Part shown: positions 27,122 through 37,626 of the stretch, one piece after another
Numbering within the stretch: position 1 is the stretch's first letter
Layout of the letters: each line of letters begins with the position of its first letter
Assembly (NCBI RefSeq): GCF_009882975.1
Contig: NZ_WTUX01000006.1
Location: 189,066 to 253,065 of the forward strand
Source: Maritimibacter harenae
GTDB lineage: Bacteria > Pseudomonadota > Alphaproteobacteria > Rhodobacterales > Rhodobacteraceae
Reading direction: 5' to 3'
Length of the DNA stretch: 64,000 nucleotides
Position numbers and translations under genes: made by a program
Notes under the pieces: model-generated
Told to the model about the DNA's origin: nothing
Database searches by the model: none
Seen by the model: only the letters and a program-made list of their open reading frames with translations

Positions 27122-29379
27122 CAGCCCGCCTTGCAGGCCGCCAACACCGCCATGTTGAGGATGTCGTTGGCCGTCGACGTTGTGGAACAGATCTGGATCG
27201 GCTTCGCGACGCCGGTGAGGATCGGGCCGATCACCGTGGCCCCCGCCAGCTCCTGCATCATCTTGACCGAGATCGAGGCGGAGTGCCGCGCCGGCACGAC
27301 GAGGATGTTGGCCGGGCCCGACAGCTTGCAGAACGGGTAATGCGCCAGGACGTCGGCGTTCAGCGCCACGTCCGCGGTCATTTCGCCGTCGAACTCAAAA
27401 TCGACACCCCGGGCTTCGAGGATCGCGGGGGCTTCGTGCATCTTCTCGGCGCGTTCCGATACGGGGTAGCCGAAGGTCGAGAAGCTGACGAAGGCCACGC
27501 GTGGCTCGAGCCCCAGGTCGCGCGCCACGTTGGCTGCGCCTTCCGCGATGTTGGCAAGGTCCTCGGTGTCCGGCCATTCGTGCACCAGCGTGTCGGCCAC
27601 CAGGACGATCCGCCCCTTGTGCAGCAGCGCCGTGACCCCGACCGCCCCGTCGCGGGGACCCACGTCGAAGACATGGCTGATCAGGTCGAGCACGTGGGCC
27701 GATTTCCGCGTCGCGCCGGTCACCAGCGCATCGCCATGCCCATGCGCCAGCATCAGCGAGGCGAAGACGTGCCGGTCGCGCGCGGCCAGCCGGTGAATGT
27801 CGCGGCGGTCGAAGCCGTTGCGTTGCAGGCGTTCGTAGAGAAACGCGGTGTAGGCCGGCAGATGCTGCGTGTTCGCGGCGTTCACGACCTCGAGCTCGGC
27901 CACCGCATCGGCCAGCCCCACCCCTTCGAGCTTCTCTTTCACGTCATCCTCGCGCCCGACGACGATCGCCTTGCCGAACCCGTTACGCTGGTAGGCGACG
28001 GCGGCGCGCAGCACGTGCGGGTCGTCGCCTTCCGCGAAGATCATTGTCGCCTGTGCGGCCCGCGCGCGGGTGGTGAGCGAGCGCAGGATGGTCGCCGTCG
28101 GGTCCATCCGGGCCTTCAGCGTCGCCTCGTAGCCGTGCATGTCGATGATCGGGCGCCGCGCCACGCCGCTGTCGGCCCCCGCCTTCGCGACCGCGGGGGG
28201 GATCGTGTAGATCAGGCGCGGGTCGAACGGCGTCGGGATGATGTAGTCGCGCCCGAAGGTCAGCTTCTTGCCATAGGCCATCGCGACCTCGTCCGGCACG
28301 TCCTCGCGGGCGAGCTTGGCCAGCGCCTCGGCACAGGCGATCTTCATCTCGTCGTTGATCGCGCGCGCATGGATGTCGAGCGCGCCGCGGAAGAGGTAGG
28401 GAAAGCCCAGGACGTTGTTGACCTGGTTGGGGTAATCCGACCGGCCGGTGGCGACGATCACGTCCTCGCGCACGTCGTGGACCTCTTCCGGCGTGATCTC
28501 GGGATCCGGGTTCGCCATGGCGAAGATGACCGCGTCCTTGGCCATGCTCTTGACCATCTCCTGCGTCACCGCGCCCTTCACGGACACGCCCAGGAAAACG
28601 TCGGCCCCGTCCATCGCCTCTTCGAGCGTGCGCAGGTCCGTGGCGGCGGCATGGGCCGATTTCCACTGGTTCATGCCCTCGGTGCGGCCCTGGTAGATGA
28701 CCCCCTTCGTGTCGCAGACGATGCAGTTGTCGTGCTTCGCACCCATCGCCTTGAGCAGTTCAATGCAGGCGATGCCCGCGGCCCCCGCCCCGTTCAGCAC
28801 GATCCGGCACTCCGCGATCTTCTTGCCCGACAAGTGCAGCGCGTTGATCAGGCCCGCGGCACAGATCACCGCCGTGCCGTGCTGGTCGTCGTGGAAGACC
28901 GGGATGTCCATCTCTTCCTTGAGCTTCTGCTCGATGATGAAACACTCCGGCGCCTTGATGTCCTCGAGGTTGATGCCCCCGAAAGTCGGCCCCATCAGCC
29001 GCACGGCCTGGATGATCTCGTCCGGGTCCTCGGTGTCGAGCTCGATGTCGATCGAGTTCACGTCGGCGAACCGCTTGAAGAGCACCGACTTGCCTTCCAT
29101 CACCGGCTTGGACGCGAGCGCGCCGAGGTTCCCCAGCCCGAGCACCGCCGACCCGTTGGAGATCACGGCCACCAGGTTGCCCTTGTTGGTGTAATCATAA
29201 GCGGTTTCGGGGTTCTCGTGGATCGCCTCACAGGGCACGGCGACCCCGGGGGAATAGGCCAGCGACAGGTCGCGCTGCGTCGTCATCGGCACCGACGGCG
29301 TGATATCGAACTTCCCGGGACGCGGTTCGATGTGGAACGATAGCGCCTCCTCGCGCGTGATCGTCGGTCTGCCGGCCAT
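27121..29379 (-). CDS. maeB: NADP-dependent malic enzyme with C-terminal phosphotransacetylase-like domain
   Basis: 752 residues, the multidomain MaeB form. The malic enzyme N-domain has LAYSPGVAVPCEAI and VFHDDQHGTAVICAAGL. The NAD(P)-binding domain has VLNGAGAAGIACIELLKAMG. From about residue 430 a PTA/PTB-like domain follows (IFAEGDDPHVLRAA, LVTGATRKSAHVLDLI). It decarboxylates malate to pyruvate with NADP; the PTA-like part is regulatory. The ATG at 29379 has a strong AGGAGGAGAG ribosome binding site, so I dropped the 44-residue upstream extension. Confidence 0.95.
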   Translation of the reverse strand: MAGRPTITREEALSFHIEPRPGKFDITPSVPMTTQRDLSLAYSPGVAVPCEAIHENPETAYDYTNKGNLVAVISNGSAVLGLGNLGALASKPVMEGKSVLFKRFADVNSIDIELDTEDPDEIIQAVRLMGPTFGGINLEDIKAPECFIIEQKLKEEMDIPVFHDDQHGTAVICAAGLINALHLSGKKIAECRIVLNGAGAAGIACIELLKAMGAKHDNCIVCDTKGVIYQGRTEGMNQWKSAHAAATDLRTLEEAMDGADVFLGVSVKGAVTQEMVKSMAKDAVIFAMANPDPEITPEEVHDVREDVIVATGRSDYPNQVNNVLGFPYLFRGALDIHARAINDEMKIACAEALAKLAREDVPDEVAMAYGKKLTFGRDYIIPTPFDPRLIYTIPPAVAKAGADSGVARRPIIDMHGYEATLKARMDPTATILRSLTTRARAAQATMIFAEGDDPHVLRAAVAYQRNGFGKAIVVGREDDVKEKLEGVGLADAVAELEVVNAANTQHLPAYTAFLYERLQRNGFDRRDIHRLAARDRHVFASLMLAHGHGDALVTGATRKSAHVLDLISHVFDVGPRDGAVGVTALLHKGRIVLVADTLVHEWPDTEDLANIAEGAANVARDLGLEPRVAFVSFSTFGYPVSERAEKMHEAPAILEARGVDFEFDGEMTADVALNADVLAHYPFCKLSGPANILVVPARHSASISVKMMQELAGATVIGPILTGVAKPIQICSTTSTANDILNMAVLAACKAG

Positions 29380-29406
29380 GTCGCTCTCCTCCTGTGGACA
29401 AAATCG

Positions 29407-29435
29407 TCTGTATCCGTCCGCGTGCCCGCGCTCAA
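29407..29435 (-). promoter_or_regulatory. Possible maeB promoter
   Basis: On the minus strand TTGAGC, 17 bases, then TACAGA, ending 28 bases before the maeB ATG. The -35 is good, the -10 weak. The rest of the 170-base gap to galE shows no clear galE promoter. Confidence 0.35.
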
Positions 29436-29549
29436 CCGTGTTGACCCGGCCCCGCAGGGCGGCCCCCGGCCGGGCGCCCCGTTTTCGGGTGAATTCCGGG
29501 GGCAACCCCACTAGGTTCGGATCGAATCACCACGGACCGAGAGGCGCTG

Positions 29550-30557
29550 ATGGGCCAGATCCTTTTGACGGGCGGCGCGGGGTATATCGGGTCGCATACC
29601 TATGTCGAACTCGTCGCCGCCGGCCACGAGGTGGTCATCGTCGACAACTTCTCGAACGCGCGGCGCGACGTGATCGACCGGCTGGAAACCATCACCGATG
29701 CTCCGGTGACGTTCCACGTGGGCGACGTGCTGGACAAGGCGTTCCTCGCCGATGTCTTCGCCCGCCACGACTTCGACGCGGTCATCCACTTCGCGGCGAA
29801 GAAGGCGGTGGGCGAGAGCGTGGAAAAGCCGCTCGCCTATTTCGAAACTAACTGCACCGGGTTCTCCAACTTGCTGATGGCGATGCAGGACGCCGGCGTG
29901 TTCCGCGTCGTCTTCTCCTCCACCGCGACCGTCTATGGCGAACCCGTCGCCCTGCCCTATACCGAGGATCACCGCATCGCGCCGGTGTCGCCCTATGCCC
30001 AGTCCAAGGTGATCTGCGAAACGCTGCTCGAGCAATTGAAGGCATCGGACGATCGGTGGAGCTATGGCGTGCTGCGGTATTTCAACCCGGCGGGCGCCCA
30101 CGACTCCGCCCTGATCGGGGAAGATCCGAACGACATCCCCAACAACCTCATGCCCTACATCGCCAAGGTCGCCACGGGCGAACTGCCGCACCTGAACGTC
30201 TTCGGGGACGATTACGACACGCCGGACGGCACGGGGGTGCGCGATTACATCCACGTCGTCGACCTGGCCCAGGGGCACGTGCAATCCGTGGGCAAGCTGC
30301 TCGACCACGACGACACCCACGTGCTGAACCTGGGCACCGGGACCGGGTATTCCGTGTTCGACATGCTGCGCAGCTACGAACGCGCCTGCGGCAAGCCCTT
30401 GCCCTACGAAATCGCGCCGCGCCGCGCGGGCGACATCGACTGCTTCTTCGCCGATCCGGCCACGGCGCGCGACTACCTCGGGTTCGAGGCGACGCGCAGC
30501 TTGGACGACATGTGCCAGAGCTCGTGGAACTGGGTCTCGCGCCTGCGCAACAGCTAG
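29550..30557 (+). CDS. galE: UDP-glucose 4-epimerase
   Basis: 335 residues, an extended short-chain dehydrogenase. The NAD motif is GGAGYIGSH (8-16), the catalytic region is FSSTATVYG with Tyr149 and Lys153 in SPYAQSK, and substrate-binding RYFNPAGAH and RDYIHVVDLA are present. It interconverts UDP-glucose and UDP-galactose for envelope polysaccharides. It is followed after 62 bases by mutS on the same strand. Confidence 0.95.
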   Translation: MGQILLTGGAGYIGSHTYVELVAAGHEVVIVDNFSNARRDVIDRLETITDAPVTFHVGDVLDKAFLADVFARHDFDAVIHFAAKKAVGESVEKPLAYFETNCTGFSNLLMAMQDAGVFRVVFSSTATVYGEPVALPYTEDHRIAPVSPYAQSKVICETLLEQLKASDDRWSYGVLRYFNPAGAHDSALIGEDPNDIPNNLMPYIAKVATGELPHLNVFGDDYDTPDGTGVRDYIHVVDLAQGHVQSVGKLLDHDDTHVLNLGTGTGYSVFDMLRSYERACGKPLPYEIAPRRAGDIDCFFADPATARDYLGFEATRSLDDMCQSSWNWVSRLRNS

Positions 30558-30619
30558 GGGTTTCACCCGGCGAACCGCGCCGGTAGATTCCGCGAAAACC
30601 GACCCGCCGGGGGGCCTTC

Positions 30620-33277
30620 GTGAACAAACCCAATGCCGCCGTGACGCCGATGATGGCGCAGTACCTGGAGATCAAATCCGGTTATCCGGAGGCGCTCCTG
30701 TTCTATCGCATGGGCGATTTCTACGAGCTGTTCTTCGACGATGCGGTCGCGGCCGCCCAGGCGCTCGACATCGCGCTCACCAAGCGGGGCAAGCACCTGG
30801 GCGAAGACATCCCGATGTGCGGCGTGCCGGTCCATTCCGCCGAGGGCTACCTGCTGACGCTCATCCGCAAGGGGTTCCGTGTCGCGGTCTGCGAACAGAT
30901 GGAGGACCCGTCGGAGGCCAAGAAGCGCGGTTCCAAGTCGGTCGTGAAACGCGACGTCGTGCGGCTCGTCACCCCCGGCACGCTGACCGAGGATTCTCTG
31001 CTGGACGCGCGCCGCCACAACTTCCTCGCCGCCTTCGCCGAGGTCCGCGACGCCGGTGCGCTCGCCTGGGTCGACATCTCCACCGGCGCGTTCCGCGTGA
31101 TGCCCTGCCCGCGTCACCGGCTGGGCCCGGAACTGGCCCGGATCGCCCCGCGCGAGGTGGTGCTGGCCGACAGCGAAGAGACCACGCTTCTCGACATCGT
31201 CACCGACCTGGGCGCCGCGCCCACGCCGCTCGGCCGCGCCGCCTTCGACAGCACCGGGGCCGACAAGCGGCTCTGCGACCTGTTTTCCGTTTCCACCCTG
31301 GACGCCTTCGGCAGCTTCGACCGCGCGCAACTGGGCGCGATGGGCGCGATCGTGGAGTACCTTGAGATCACGCAGAAGGGGAACCTCCCCCTCCTGCGCC
31401 CACCGGTGACCGAGAACGCCGCCGGGTCGATGCAGATCGACGCGGCCACCCGGCGCAACCTGGAACTCACGCACGCGCTCGCCGGCGGGCGCGAGGGCTC
31501 GCTTCTCTCCACCATCGACCGCACCGTCACCGCCGGCGGTGCGCGGCTTCTGGAGCGTCGGATTTCAAGCCCCTCGCGCGACCTCTCCACGATCGAGGCA
31601 CGGCTCGAAACCGTTGGTTTCCTGCTGGACGAGAGCCTGTTTCGCGCCGATCTGCGTGACGCGCTGCGCAAGGTGCCCGACATCGACCGCGCCCTGTCGC
31701 GCCTTGCTTTGGACCGGGGCGGACCGCGTGACCTGGCCGCGATCCGCGACGGGCTGGGCGCCGCGCTCGAAATCGCTCAGGCCCTCACCGACCGCGACGT
31801 GCCCGCCACGCTGCGCGACGGCGCCCGCGCACTCACCGGACACGACACGCTGCTCGACCTGCTCGACCGCGCGCTGGTCGCCGACCCCCCGCTTCTCGCC
31901 CGCGACGGCGGCTTCATCGCCGAAGGCCACGACGAGGACCTGGACGAAGCCCGCACCCTGCGCGACGAGGGGCGCGGCGTGATCGCCGGGATGCAGGCGA
32001 AATACGCGGAGATGGCGGGGGTCAATTCGCTTAAGATCAAGCACAACAACGTGCTGGGCTACTTCATCGAAACCACCGCCACGCACGCGGAAAAGATGCT
32101 TTCGGCGCCCCTGTCGGAAACCTTCATCCACCGCCAGACCACCGCCAACGCGGTGCGCTTCACGACGGTGGACCTCTCCGACCTTGAGACCCGCATCCTG
32201 AACGCCGGCAACCGGGCGCTGGAGATCGAAAAAAGGCTCTATGACAGCCTGAAACAGGCCATCATGGCCGAGGCCGGCCCCTTGGGCGACGCGGCTCGCG
32301 CGTTGGCGGAGATCGACGTCTCCGCCGCGCTGGCGGAACTTGCGGCGGTCGAGGACTGGTGCCGCCCGAAGGTCGAGGACTCCCGCGCCTTCGAGATCAC
32401 CGGCGGGCGTCACCCGGTCGTGGAACGCGCGTTGCGCGCCCAGGGCGGCGATCCCTTCGTGGCGAACGACTGCTCGCTCGCGGACGGCTCGGACGGGGCC
32501 GACATCTGGCTCCTCACCGGCCCCAACATGGCCGGTAAGTCCACCTTCCTGCGCCAGAACGCGCTGATCGCCCTACTCGCCCAGGCCGGCAGCTTCGTTC
32601 CGGCCACCGAGGCGCGGATCGGCATCGTGAGCCAGCTCTTCTCGCGCGTCGGCGCCGCTGACGACCTCGCGCGTGGCCGCTCCACCTTCATGGTCGAAAT
32701 GGTCGAAACCGCCGCGATCCTGAACCAGGCCGACGACCGCGCGCTGGTGATCTTGGACGAAATCGGGCGCGGCACCGCCACCTACGACGGCCTCTCCATC
32801 GCCTGGGCCACGCTGGAGCACCTGCACGAAAGCAACCTCTGCCGCGCGCTCTTCGCGACGCATTACCACGAACTCACCCAGCTCGCCGGGCAGTTGGCGG
32901 GGGTCGAGAACGCGACCATCGCGGTGAAGGAATGGGAGGGCGAGGTGATCTTCCTGCACGAGGTCATCCGCGGCGCGGCCGACCGCTCCTACGGCGTGCA
33001 GGTGGCCAAGCTCGCGGGCCTGCCGGCCTCGGTCGTGGAACGCGCGCGGATCGTGCTGGAAGCTTTGGAAAAGGGCGAACGCGAAGGCGGCGGCGCGCAG
33101 AAGGCGCTGATCGACGACTTGCCGCTCTTCTCGGCCGTCGCCCCGGAGCCTGCGCCTGCCGCCGCGACCGGCCCCTCACCCCTCGATGAAAAACTCGCCC
33201 AGGTCCACCCGGACGAACTCACGCCGCGCGAAGCGCTCGACCTGGTCTACCAGCTCAAGGCGCTCTCCACGTCCTGA
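30620..33277 (+). CDS. mutS: DNA mismatch repair protein MutS
   Basis: 885 residues. The mismatch-reading wedge GDFYELF has Phe34 and Glu36. The clamp and lever domains follow, and the ATPase has Walker [18 protein letters not shown], the [18 protein letters not shown] segment and [10 protein letters not shown]-terminal [11 protein letters not shown] type motif precedes the tail. The start is a GTG at 30620 with GGGGG upstream; the first ATG (30650) would remove only ten residues. It binds mispairs and recruits MutL. Confidence 0.97.
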   Translation: MNKPNAAVTPMMAQYLEIKSGYPEALLFYRMGDFYELFFDDAVAAAQALDIALTKRGKHLGEDIPMCGVPVHSAEGYLLTLIRKGFRVAVCEQMEDPSEAKKRGSKSVVKRDVVRLVTPGTLTEDSLLDARRHNFLAAFAEVRDAGALAWVDISTGAFRVMPCPRHRLGPELARIAPREVVLADSEETTLLDIVTDLGAAPTPLGRAAFDSTGADKRLCDLFSVSTLDAFGSFDRAQLGAMGAIVEYLEITQKGNLPLLRPPVTENAAGSMQIDAATRRNLELTHALAGGREGSLLSTIDRTVTAGGARLLERRISSPSRDLSTIEARLETVGFLLDESLFRADLRDALRKVPDIDRALSRLALDRGGPRDLAAIRDGLGAALEIAQALTDRDVPATLRDGARALTGHDTLLDLLDRALVADPPLLARDGGFIAEGHDEDLDEARTLRDEGRGVIAGMQAKYAEMAGVNSLKIKHNNVLGYFIETTATHAEKMLSAPLSETFIHRQTTANAVRFTTVDLSDLETRILNAGNRALEIEKRLYDSLKQAIMAEAGPLGDAARALAEIDVSAALAELAAVEDWCRPKVEDSRAFEITGGRHPVVERALRAQGGDPFVANDCSLADGSDGADIWLLTGPNMAGKSTFLRQNALIALLAQAGSFVPATEARIGIVSQLFSRVGAADDLARGRSTFMVEMVETAAILNQADDRALVILDEIGRGTATYDGLSIAWATLEHLHESNLCRALFATHYHELTQLAGQLAGVENATIAVKEWEGEVIFLHEVIRGAADRSYGVQVAKLAGLPASVVERARIVLEALEKGEREGGGAQKALIDDLPLFSAVAPEPAPAAATGPSPLDEKLAQVHPDELTPREALDLVYQLKALSTS

Positions 33278-33308
33278 TTTCATCTTTCCGGAAATACGCC
33301 GGGGAGGT

Positions 33309-33331
33309 CTGGAGGGGCAGCGCCCCTCCAG
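33309..33331. repeat. Perfect inverted repeat between mutS and grpE
   Basis: A 10-bp stem (33309-33318 with 33322-33331) with a three-base loop. There is no T-tract on either side. It lies in the convergent gap after mutS. Confidence 0.6.
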
Positions 33332-33336
33332 CGGGT

Positions 33337-33358
33337 CGGAGCGCCGCATGGCGCTCCG
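33337..33358. repeat. Second inverted repeat between mutS and grpE
   Basis: A 9-bp perfect stem (33337-33345 with 33350-33358) and a four-base loop GCAT. Together with the neighbouring hairpin it probably ends both convergent transcripts or stabilises their 3' ends. Confidence 0.6.
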
Positions 33359-33364
33359 AATGCC

Positions 33365-33994
33365 TCAGTCCGGGTTGGACGACACGCCGACCTGCGCCGG
33401 GCGCAGCAGCCGGTCGTGCAGCATGAAGCCCTCGGCCATCACCTGGATGATCGCGCCCTTCTTGGTGTTGGGCACCGGGGCTTCGAACATCGCCTCGTGA
33501 TGGTCCGGATCGAATTCCTCGCCCACTTCCGGGGTGATCAACCGGATGCCGTGCTTCTGGAAGATGTCCAGCAGCGCGCGCATGGTCAGTTCGATCCCCT
33601 CGGTCAGGCCCGAGGCCTGGTCGCGCAGGTCGTCGTCGATCGCGTCGAGCGCGCGCTTCATGTTGTCGTAGACCGGCAGCATGTCACGGGCGAGCTTCGA
33701 ACCGCCGTAATTCTCCGCCTCCCGGCGGTCGCGCTCGGAGCGCTTGCGCGAATTCTCGGCATCCGCCAGCGCGCGCATGAACTTGTCCTTGAGCTGGTCG
33801 CGCTCGATGCGCAGCGCCTCGAGCTCGTCCACGTCGGCCTCGGCCTCCATGTCTGCCGGGCTCGTGCGCGGCGCGTCCCCTTCCGGGGTGGCAGCGTCTT
33901 CGTCCGGCAGGTCGGACTTGCCTTGCTCCGTCATGATTTCCTCGATCGCAGCCTCGATATCCTCGATCGGCTCTTTCTTCTTCGGGTCGGCCAT
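33365..33994 (-). CDS. grpE: Nucleotide exchange factor GrpE
   Basis: 209 residues. The N-terminus is acidic and low in complexity; residues about 55-115 form a long coiled coil (LEALRIERDQLKDKFMRALA). The C-terminal beta domain shows DPDHHEAMFEAPVPNTKKG and GFMLHDRLLRPAQVGVS. It releases ADP from DnaK. It follows hrcA by ten bases, an arrangement of heat-shock operons in this class. Confidence 0.96.
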   Translation of the reverse strand: MADPKKKEPIEDIEAAIEEIMTEQGKSDLPDEDAATPEGDAPRTSPADMEAEADVDELEALRIERDQLKDKFMRALADAENSRKRSERDRREAENYGGSKLARDMLPVYDNMKRALDAIDDDLRDQASGLTEGIELTMRALLDIFQKHGIRLITPEVGEEFDPDHHEAMFEAPVPNTKKGAIIQVMAEGFMLHDRLLRPAQVGVSSNPD

Positions 33995-34004
33995 CTTGTC
34001 CTCT

Positions 34005-35069
34005 TTACCCCCGGTCGGAGATCAGTTTCCCGACCAGTTGCGCAGTGTAATCCACGATCGGCACGATCCGCCCATAGTTGAGCCGGGTGGGTCCGATGAC
34101 CCCGACCGCGCCGACGATCTTTCGGTCAGCGTTCATATATGGAGAAACCACCAGAGAGGAACCGGAAAGTGAGAAAAGTTTGTTCTCCGAGCCAATAAAG
34201 ATGCGCACACCCTCCCCGTCCTCGGCCAGTTCGAGGAATTCGGCAATGTCCCGCTTACGCTCAAGGTCGTCGAACAGGCTCTTGATGCGCACCAGCTCGC
34301 CCTCGTCATGGGCTTCGGTGATGAGATTCGCCCGTCCCTGCACGATCAGCCGCTCGGTTCCGGCCCCGTCGGTGTTCCAGACGGCAAGCCCGCTTTCGAC
34401 CAGGTCGCGGGCCAGCGTGTCGATCTCCTGCCGGCGCGTCTCGATCTCGCGCAGCATCACCTCGCGCAGTTCGGTGAGCGTGCGCCCCTCGGCCAGCGCG
34501 TTGAGGAAATTCGCGGCCTCCCGCATCGAGCTGGGCGTGTGACCCGGCGGCGGGGTGAAAAGCCGGTTCTCGACCTGCCCGTCGGCGAACACCAGCACGG
34601 TGAGCGCCCGGTCGGGGCCCAGGTTCACGAACTCGATATGCTTGATCGGCGCCTCGGTCTTGGGCGTGAGCACCAGACTCGCCCCCGAGGTGATGCCCGA
34701 CAGCGCCTTGCCCACGGAATTGAGCAGTTGCGGCACGTCCGCGGCGTTCGAGCCCAGCGTATCCTCGATCTTGCCGCGGTCGTCCTCGGTCAGGTCGCTG
34801 ACCTGCAGGAAGCCGTCCACGAACATGCGAAGCCCCAGCTCGGTCGGGATCCGGCCCGCCGAGACGTGCGGCGAGTTCAGAAGCCCCATGTACTCGAGAT
34901 CCTGCATCACGTTGCGGATCGTCGCCGCCGATACCTTCTCGGACAGGCTCCGCGTGAGCGTGCGGGACCCGACCGGGTCGCCGGTTTCCAGGTAGGCCTC
35001 GACCAGCCGCCGGAACACTTCGCGTGACCGGTCGTTCAGCTCGTCCAGACGTGGTGACTCGTCGCTCAT
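34005..35069 (-). CDS. hrcA: Heat-inducible transcription repressor HrcA
   Basis: 354 residues. The winged helix-turn-helix has [20 protein letters not shown] and [20 protein letters not shown]; the C-terminal domain ends with [20 protein letters not shown]. HrcA represses groESL-type operons through CIRCE elements. The start at 35069 matches the family; a frame running 110 codons further upstream is not coding. No CIRCE inverted repeat was found in the 85 bases before it. Confidence 0.95.
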   Translation of the reverse strand: MSDESPRLDELNDRSREVFRRLVEAYLETGDPVGSRTLTRSLSEKVSAATIRNVMQDLEYMGLLNSPHVSAGRIPTELGLRMFVDGFLQVSDLTEDDRGKIEDTLGSNAADVPQLLNSVGKALSGITSGASLVLTPKTEAPIKHIEFVNLGPDRALTVLVFADGQVENRLFTPPPGHTPSSMREAANFLNALAEGRTLTELREVMLREIETRRQEIDTLARDLVESGLAVWNTDGAGTERLIVQGRANLITEAHDEGELVRIKSLFDDLERKRDIAEFLELAEDGEGVRIFIGSENKLFSLSGSSLVVSPYMNADRKIVGAVGVIGPTRLNYGRIVPIVDYTAQLVGKLISDRG

Positions 35070-35154
35070 CAGCAGTCCTCTCGGGCCGCGCTCCCCTTGC
35101 TTTTTCGATGGAGCCGTGACACCCACGCCGCAGCGAAAAAGAGAAGGACACGCG

Positions 35155-35868
35155 ATGCGCCCGTCAGGCAGGAATGTAGATGAACTTCGCCCGATTTCAA
35201 TCGAGACCGACGTGACAAAGCATGCCGAGGGCTCCTGCCTGATCAAGGTCGGGGACACGCACGTCCTGTGCACCGCGTCGCTCGAAGAGCGGGTTCCCCC
35301 CTTCCTGCGCAACTCCGGCATGGGCTGGGTCACGGCCGAGTACGGGATGCTGCCCCGCTCCACCTCGTCGCGCATGCGGCGCGAGGCCAGCGCCGGCAAG
35401 CAGGGCGGAAGAACCGTTGAAATTCAACGGCTTATCGGTCGCTCCCTGCGTGCCGGCGTGGACCGTCAAGCGATGGGTGAGCGCCAGATCACCGTCGACT
35501 GCGACGTGCTTCAGGCCGACGGCGGCACCCGCTGCGCGTCGATCACCGGCGGCTGGGTCGCGCTGCGGCTTGCCGTGAACAAGCTGATGAAAGCCGGCGA
35601 CATCACCACCGATCCGCTGATGGACCCGGTGGTTGCCGTCTCCTGCGGCGTCTATGCCGGGCAGCCCGTGCTCGACCTGGACTACCCGGAAGACAGCGAA
35701 GCCGGGGTCGATGGCAATTTCGTGATGACCGGCACCGGCCGTCTGATCGAGGTCCAGATGTCGGCCGAGGGCGCCACGTTCTCGCGCGGGCAGATGGACG
35801 AGCTCATGGGCCTGGCCGAAAAAGGCTGCGCCGAGCTGGTCGCCGCACAGAAGGCCGCGACCGCATGA
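35155..35868 (+). CDS. rph: Ribonuclease PH
   Basis: 237 residues. Typical blocks are [14 protein letters not shown] at the N-terminus, [40 protein letters not shown] and [17 protein letters not shown]. It is a phosphate-dependent 3'-5' exoribonuclease that trims tRNA 3' ends. The start at 35155 is that of the family (a 13-residue upstream extension was rejected). It is coupled by ATGA to rdgB and divergent from hrcA. Confidence 0.96.
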   Translation: MRPSGRNVDELRPISIETDVTKHAEGSCLIKVGDTHVLCTASLEERVPPFLRNSGMGWVTAEYGMLPRSTSSRMRREASAGKQGGRTVEIQRLIGRSLRAGVDRQAMGERQITVDCDVLQADGGTRCASITGGWVALRLAVNKLMKAGDITTDPLMDPVVAVSCGVYAGQPVLDLDYPEDSEAGVDGNFVMTGTGRLIEVQMSAEGATFSRGQMDELMGLAEKGCAELVAAQKAATA

Positions 35869-36476
35869 CCCGCCGCCTGACCGGGGATCGGCTCGTCATC
35901 GCGTCACACAACGCGGGCAAGCTGCGCGAAATCGCGGCGCTCGTGGCGCCGTTCGGCGTGACCTGCCGCTCGGTGGGCGACTTCGGGCTGGACGAACCGG
36001 CCGAAACAGAGACCACTTTTGCCGGAAACGCCCGGATCAAGGCCCATTTCGCGGCGCGCGAGACCGGCCTGCCCGCGCTGTCCGACGACAGCGGCATCTG
36101 TGTCGAGGCACTCGACGGCGCGCCCGGTGTCTACACTGCCGATTGGGCCGAAACGCCCGAGGGGCGCGATTTCGAGATGGCGATGAAGAAAACCTGGGAC
36201 CTGCTCGAGGAAAAGCAGGCCCCGGAGCCGCGCCGTGCCTGGTTCAACTGCACGCTTTGCCTTGCCTGGCCCGACGGGCATGACGAGGTGTTCGAGGGAC
36301 AGGTTCAGGGCCGCCTCACCTGGCCGATGCGCGGTGATCGCGGCTTCGGATACGATCCGATCTTCATCCCCGACGGTCACGAGCTGACCTTCGGCGAAAT
36401 GGAGCCGACGAAGAAGCACCAGATCAGCCACCGCGCCATCGCGTTCCGCAAACTGGTCGAGACTTGCCTTGCCTGA
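35865..36476 (+). CDS. rdgB: XTP/dITP pyrophosphatase (RdgB/HAM1)
   Basis: 203 residues. The substrate motif [11 protein letters not shown] is near the N-terminus; [20 protein letters not shown] contains the catalytic aspartates, and [12 protein letters not shown] and [10 protein letters not shown] complete the active site. It removes non-canonical purine nucleotides from the pool. It is the middle gene of rph-rdgB-hemW, with overlaps on both sides. Confidence 0.95.
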   Translation: MTRRLTGDRLVIASHNAGKLREIAALVAPFGVTCRSVGDFGLDEPAETETTFAGNARIKAHFAARETGLPALSDDSGICVEALDGAPGVYTADWAETPEGRDFEMAMKKTWDLLEEKQAPEPRRAWFNCTLCLAWPDGHDEVFEGQVQGRLTWPMRGDRGFGYDPIFIPDGHELTFGEMEPTKKHQISHRAIAFRKLVETCLA

Positions 36477-37626
36477 CGATTGGCAACAGGGCGGGTTCGG
36501 GCTGTATGTCCACTGGCCCTTCTGCGCTGCCAAGTGCCCCTATTGCGACTTCAACAGCCATGTCGTCACCCAGGTGGACACGGACGCCTGGCGCGCCGCC
36601 TTCGTCTCGGAAATCGAGCGTGCGGCGGCCGAAACCCCGGATCGCCTGCTGAGATCCATCTATTTCGGCGGCGGAACGCCCTCTCTCATGCCGCCGGACG
36701 TGGTCGGCGCGGTGATCGACACCGCAACAGCGCTCTGGACCCCCGCGAACGACATCGAGATCACGCTGGAGGCCAACCCGTCTTCGGTGGAGGCCGGCCG
36801 GTTCCGCGGATACCGCGAAGCGGGCGTGAACAGGGTCTCTTTGGGCGTGCAGGCGCTCAACGACACCGATCTGCGCCGTCTGGGCCGCCTGCATGACGTG
36901 GCCGCGGCGCGAAAAGCGCTCGAGGTCGCGCGGGACACGTTCGAACGCACAAGTTTCGACCTGATCTACGCCCGGCAGGACCAGAGCCTGGCCGAATGGG
37001 AGGCGGAACTGGGCGAGGCGCTGTCCTGGTCCCCCGATCACCTGTCACTCTACCAACTGACGATCGAGCCCGGCACGGCCTTCGGCGACCGCTTCGCACG
37101 CGGCGGTCTGCGCGGGCTTCCGGACGAGGATCTTGCTGCCGACATGTACTTCGCGACGCAGGATCTGTGCGAGGCGCACGGTCTGCCCGCCTACGAAGTC
37201 TCGAACCATGCCCGTCCCGGGGCGGAATCCCGTCACAACCTGATCTACTGGAACGGTGGCGATTACGTCGGGATCGGCCCCGGCGCGCATGGACGGGTCA
37301 CGCTGGACGGTGTGCGCCACGCGACCTGGACCGTGGACGCCCCCTCGACTTGGCTCAAGGGGGCGCAGTCGGGCGCCGGCGAAGCCGGGCGTACACCGTT
37401 GTCCGCCGCCGAACAGGCCGGCGAATACCTCATGATGGGATTGCGCACGTCAGGTGGGCTAGATCTTGATCGACTGACACGGATCGCGGGCACACCCCTG
37501 CCCGTAGAAAAGATCGTCTATCTCGCCGACCTGGGGCTCATCCATGTCGATGACGGCATGCTCAAGGCGACGCGGGAGGGCCGCGCCGTCCTGAATGCCG
37601 TGATTTCAGAGCTCTTGCCGGATTAA
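36469..37626 (+). CDS. hemW: Radical SAM heme chaperone HemW
   Basis: 385 residues. The radical-SAM cluster is Cys19-Cys23-Cys26 in [12 protein letters not shown]; HemW-type [13 protein letters not shown] and [19 protein letters not shown] follow. HemW is related to HemN but lacks oxidase activity and inserts heme into acceptor proteins. The start is a TTG at 36469, since no ATG or GTG exists before the cluster. Its stop is shared in the palindrome TTAA with convergent parB. Confidence 0.92.
   Translation: MPDDWQQGGFGLYVHWPFCAAKCPYCDFNSHVVTQVDTDAWRAAFVSEIERAAAETPDRLLRSIYFGGGTPSLMPPDVVGAVIDTATALWTPANDIEITLEANPSSVEAGRFRGYREAGVNRVSLGVQALNDTDLRRLGRLHDVAAARKALEVARDTFERTSFDLIYARQDQSLAEWEAELGEALSWSPDHLSLYQLTIEPGTAFGDRFARGGLRGLPDEDLAADMYFATQDLCEAHGLPAYEVSNHARPGAESRHNLIYWNGGDYVGIGPGAHGRVTLDGVRHATWTVDAPSTWLKGAQSGAGEAGRTPLSAAEQAGEYLMMGLRTSGGLDLDRLTRIAGTPLPVEKIVYLADLGLIHVDDGMLKATREGRAVLNAVISELLPD

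Noticed and set aside
27283-29343. Plus-strand frame of 686 codons opposite maeB
   Set aside because: Low-complexity Arg/His/Val/Asp composition and exact overlay on a clear maeB gene.
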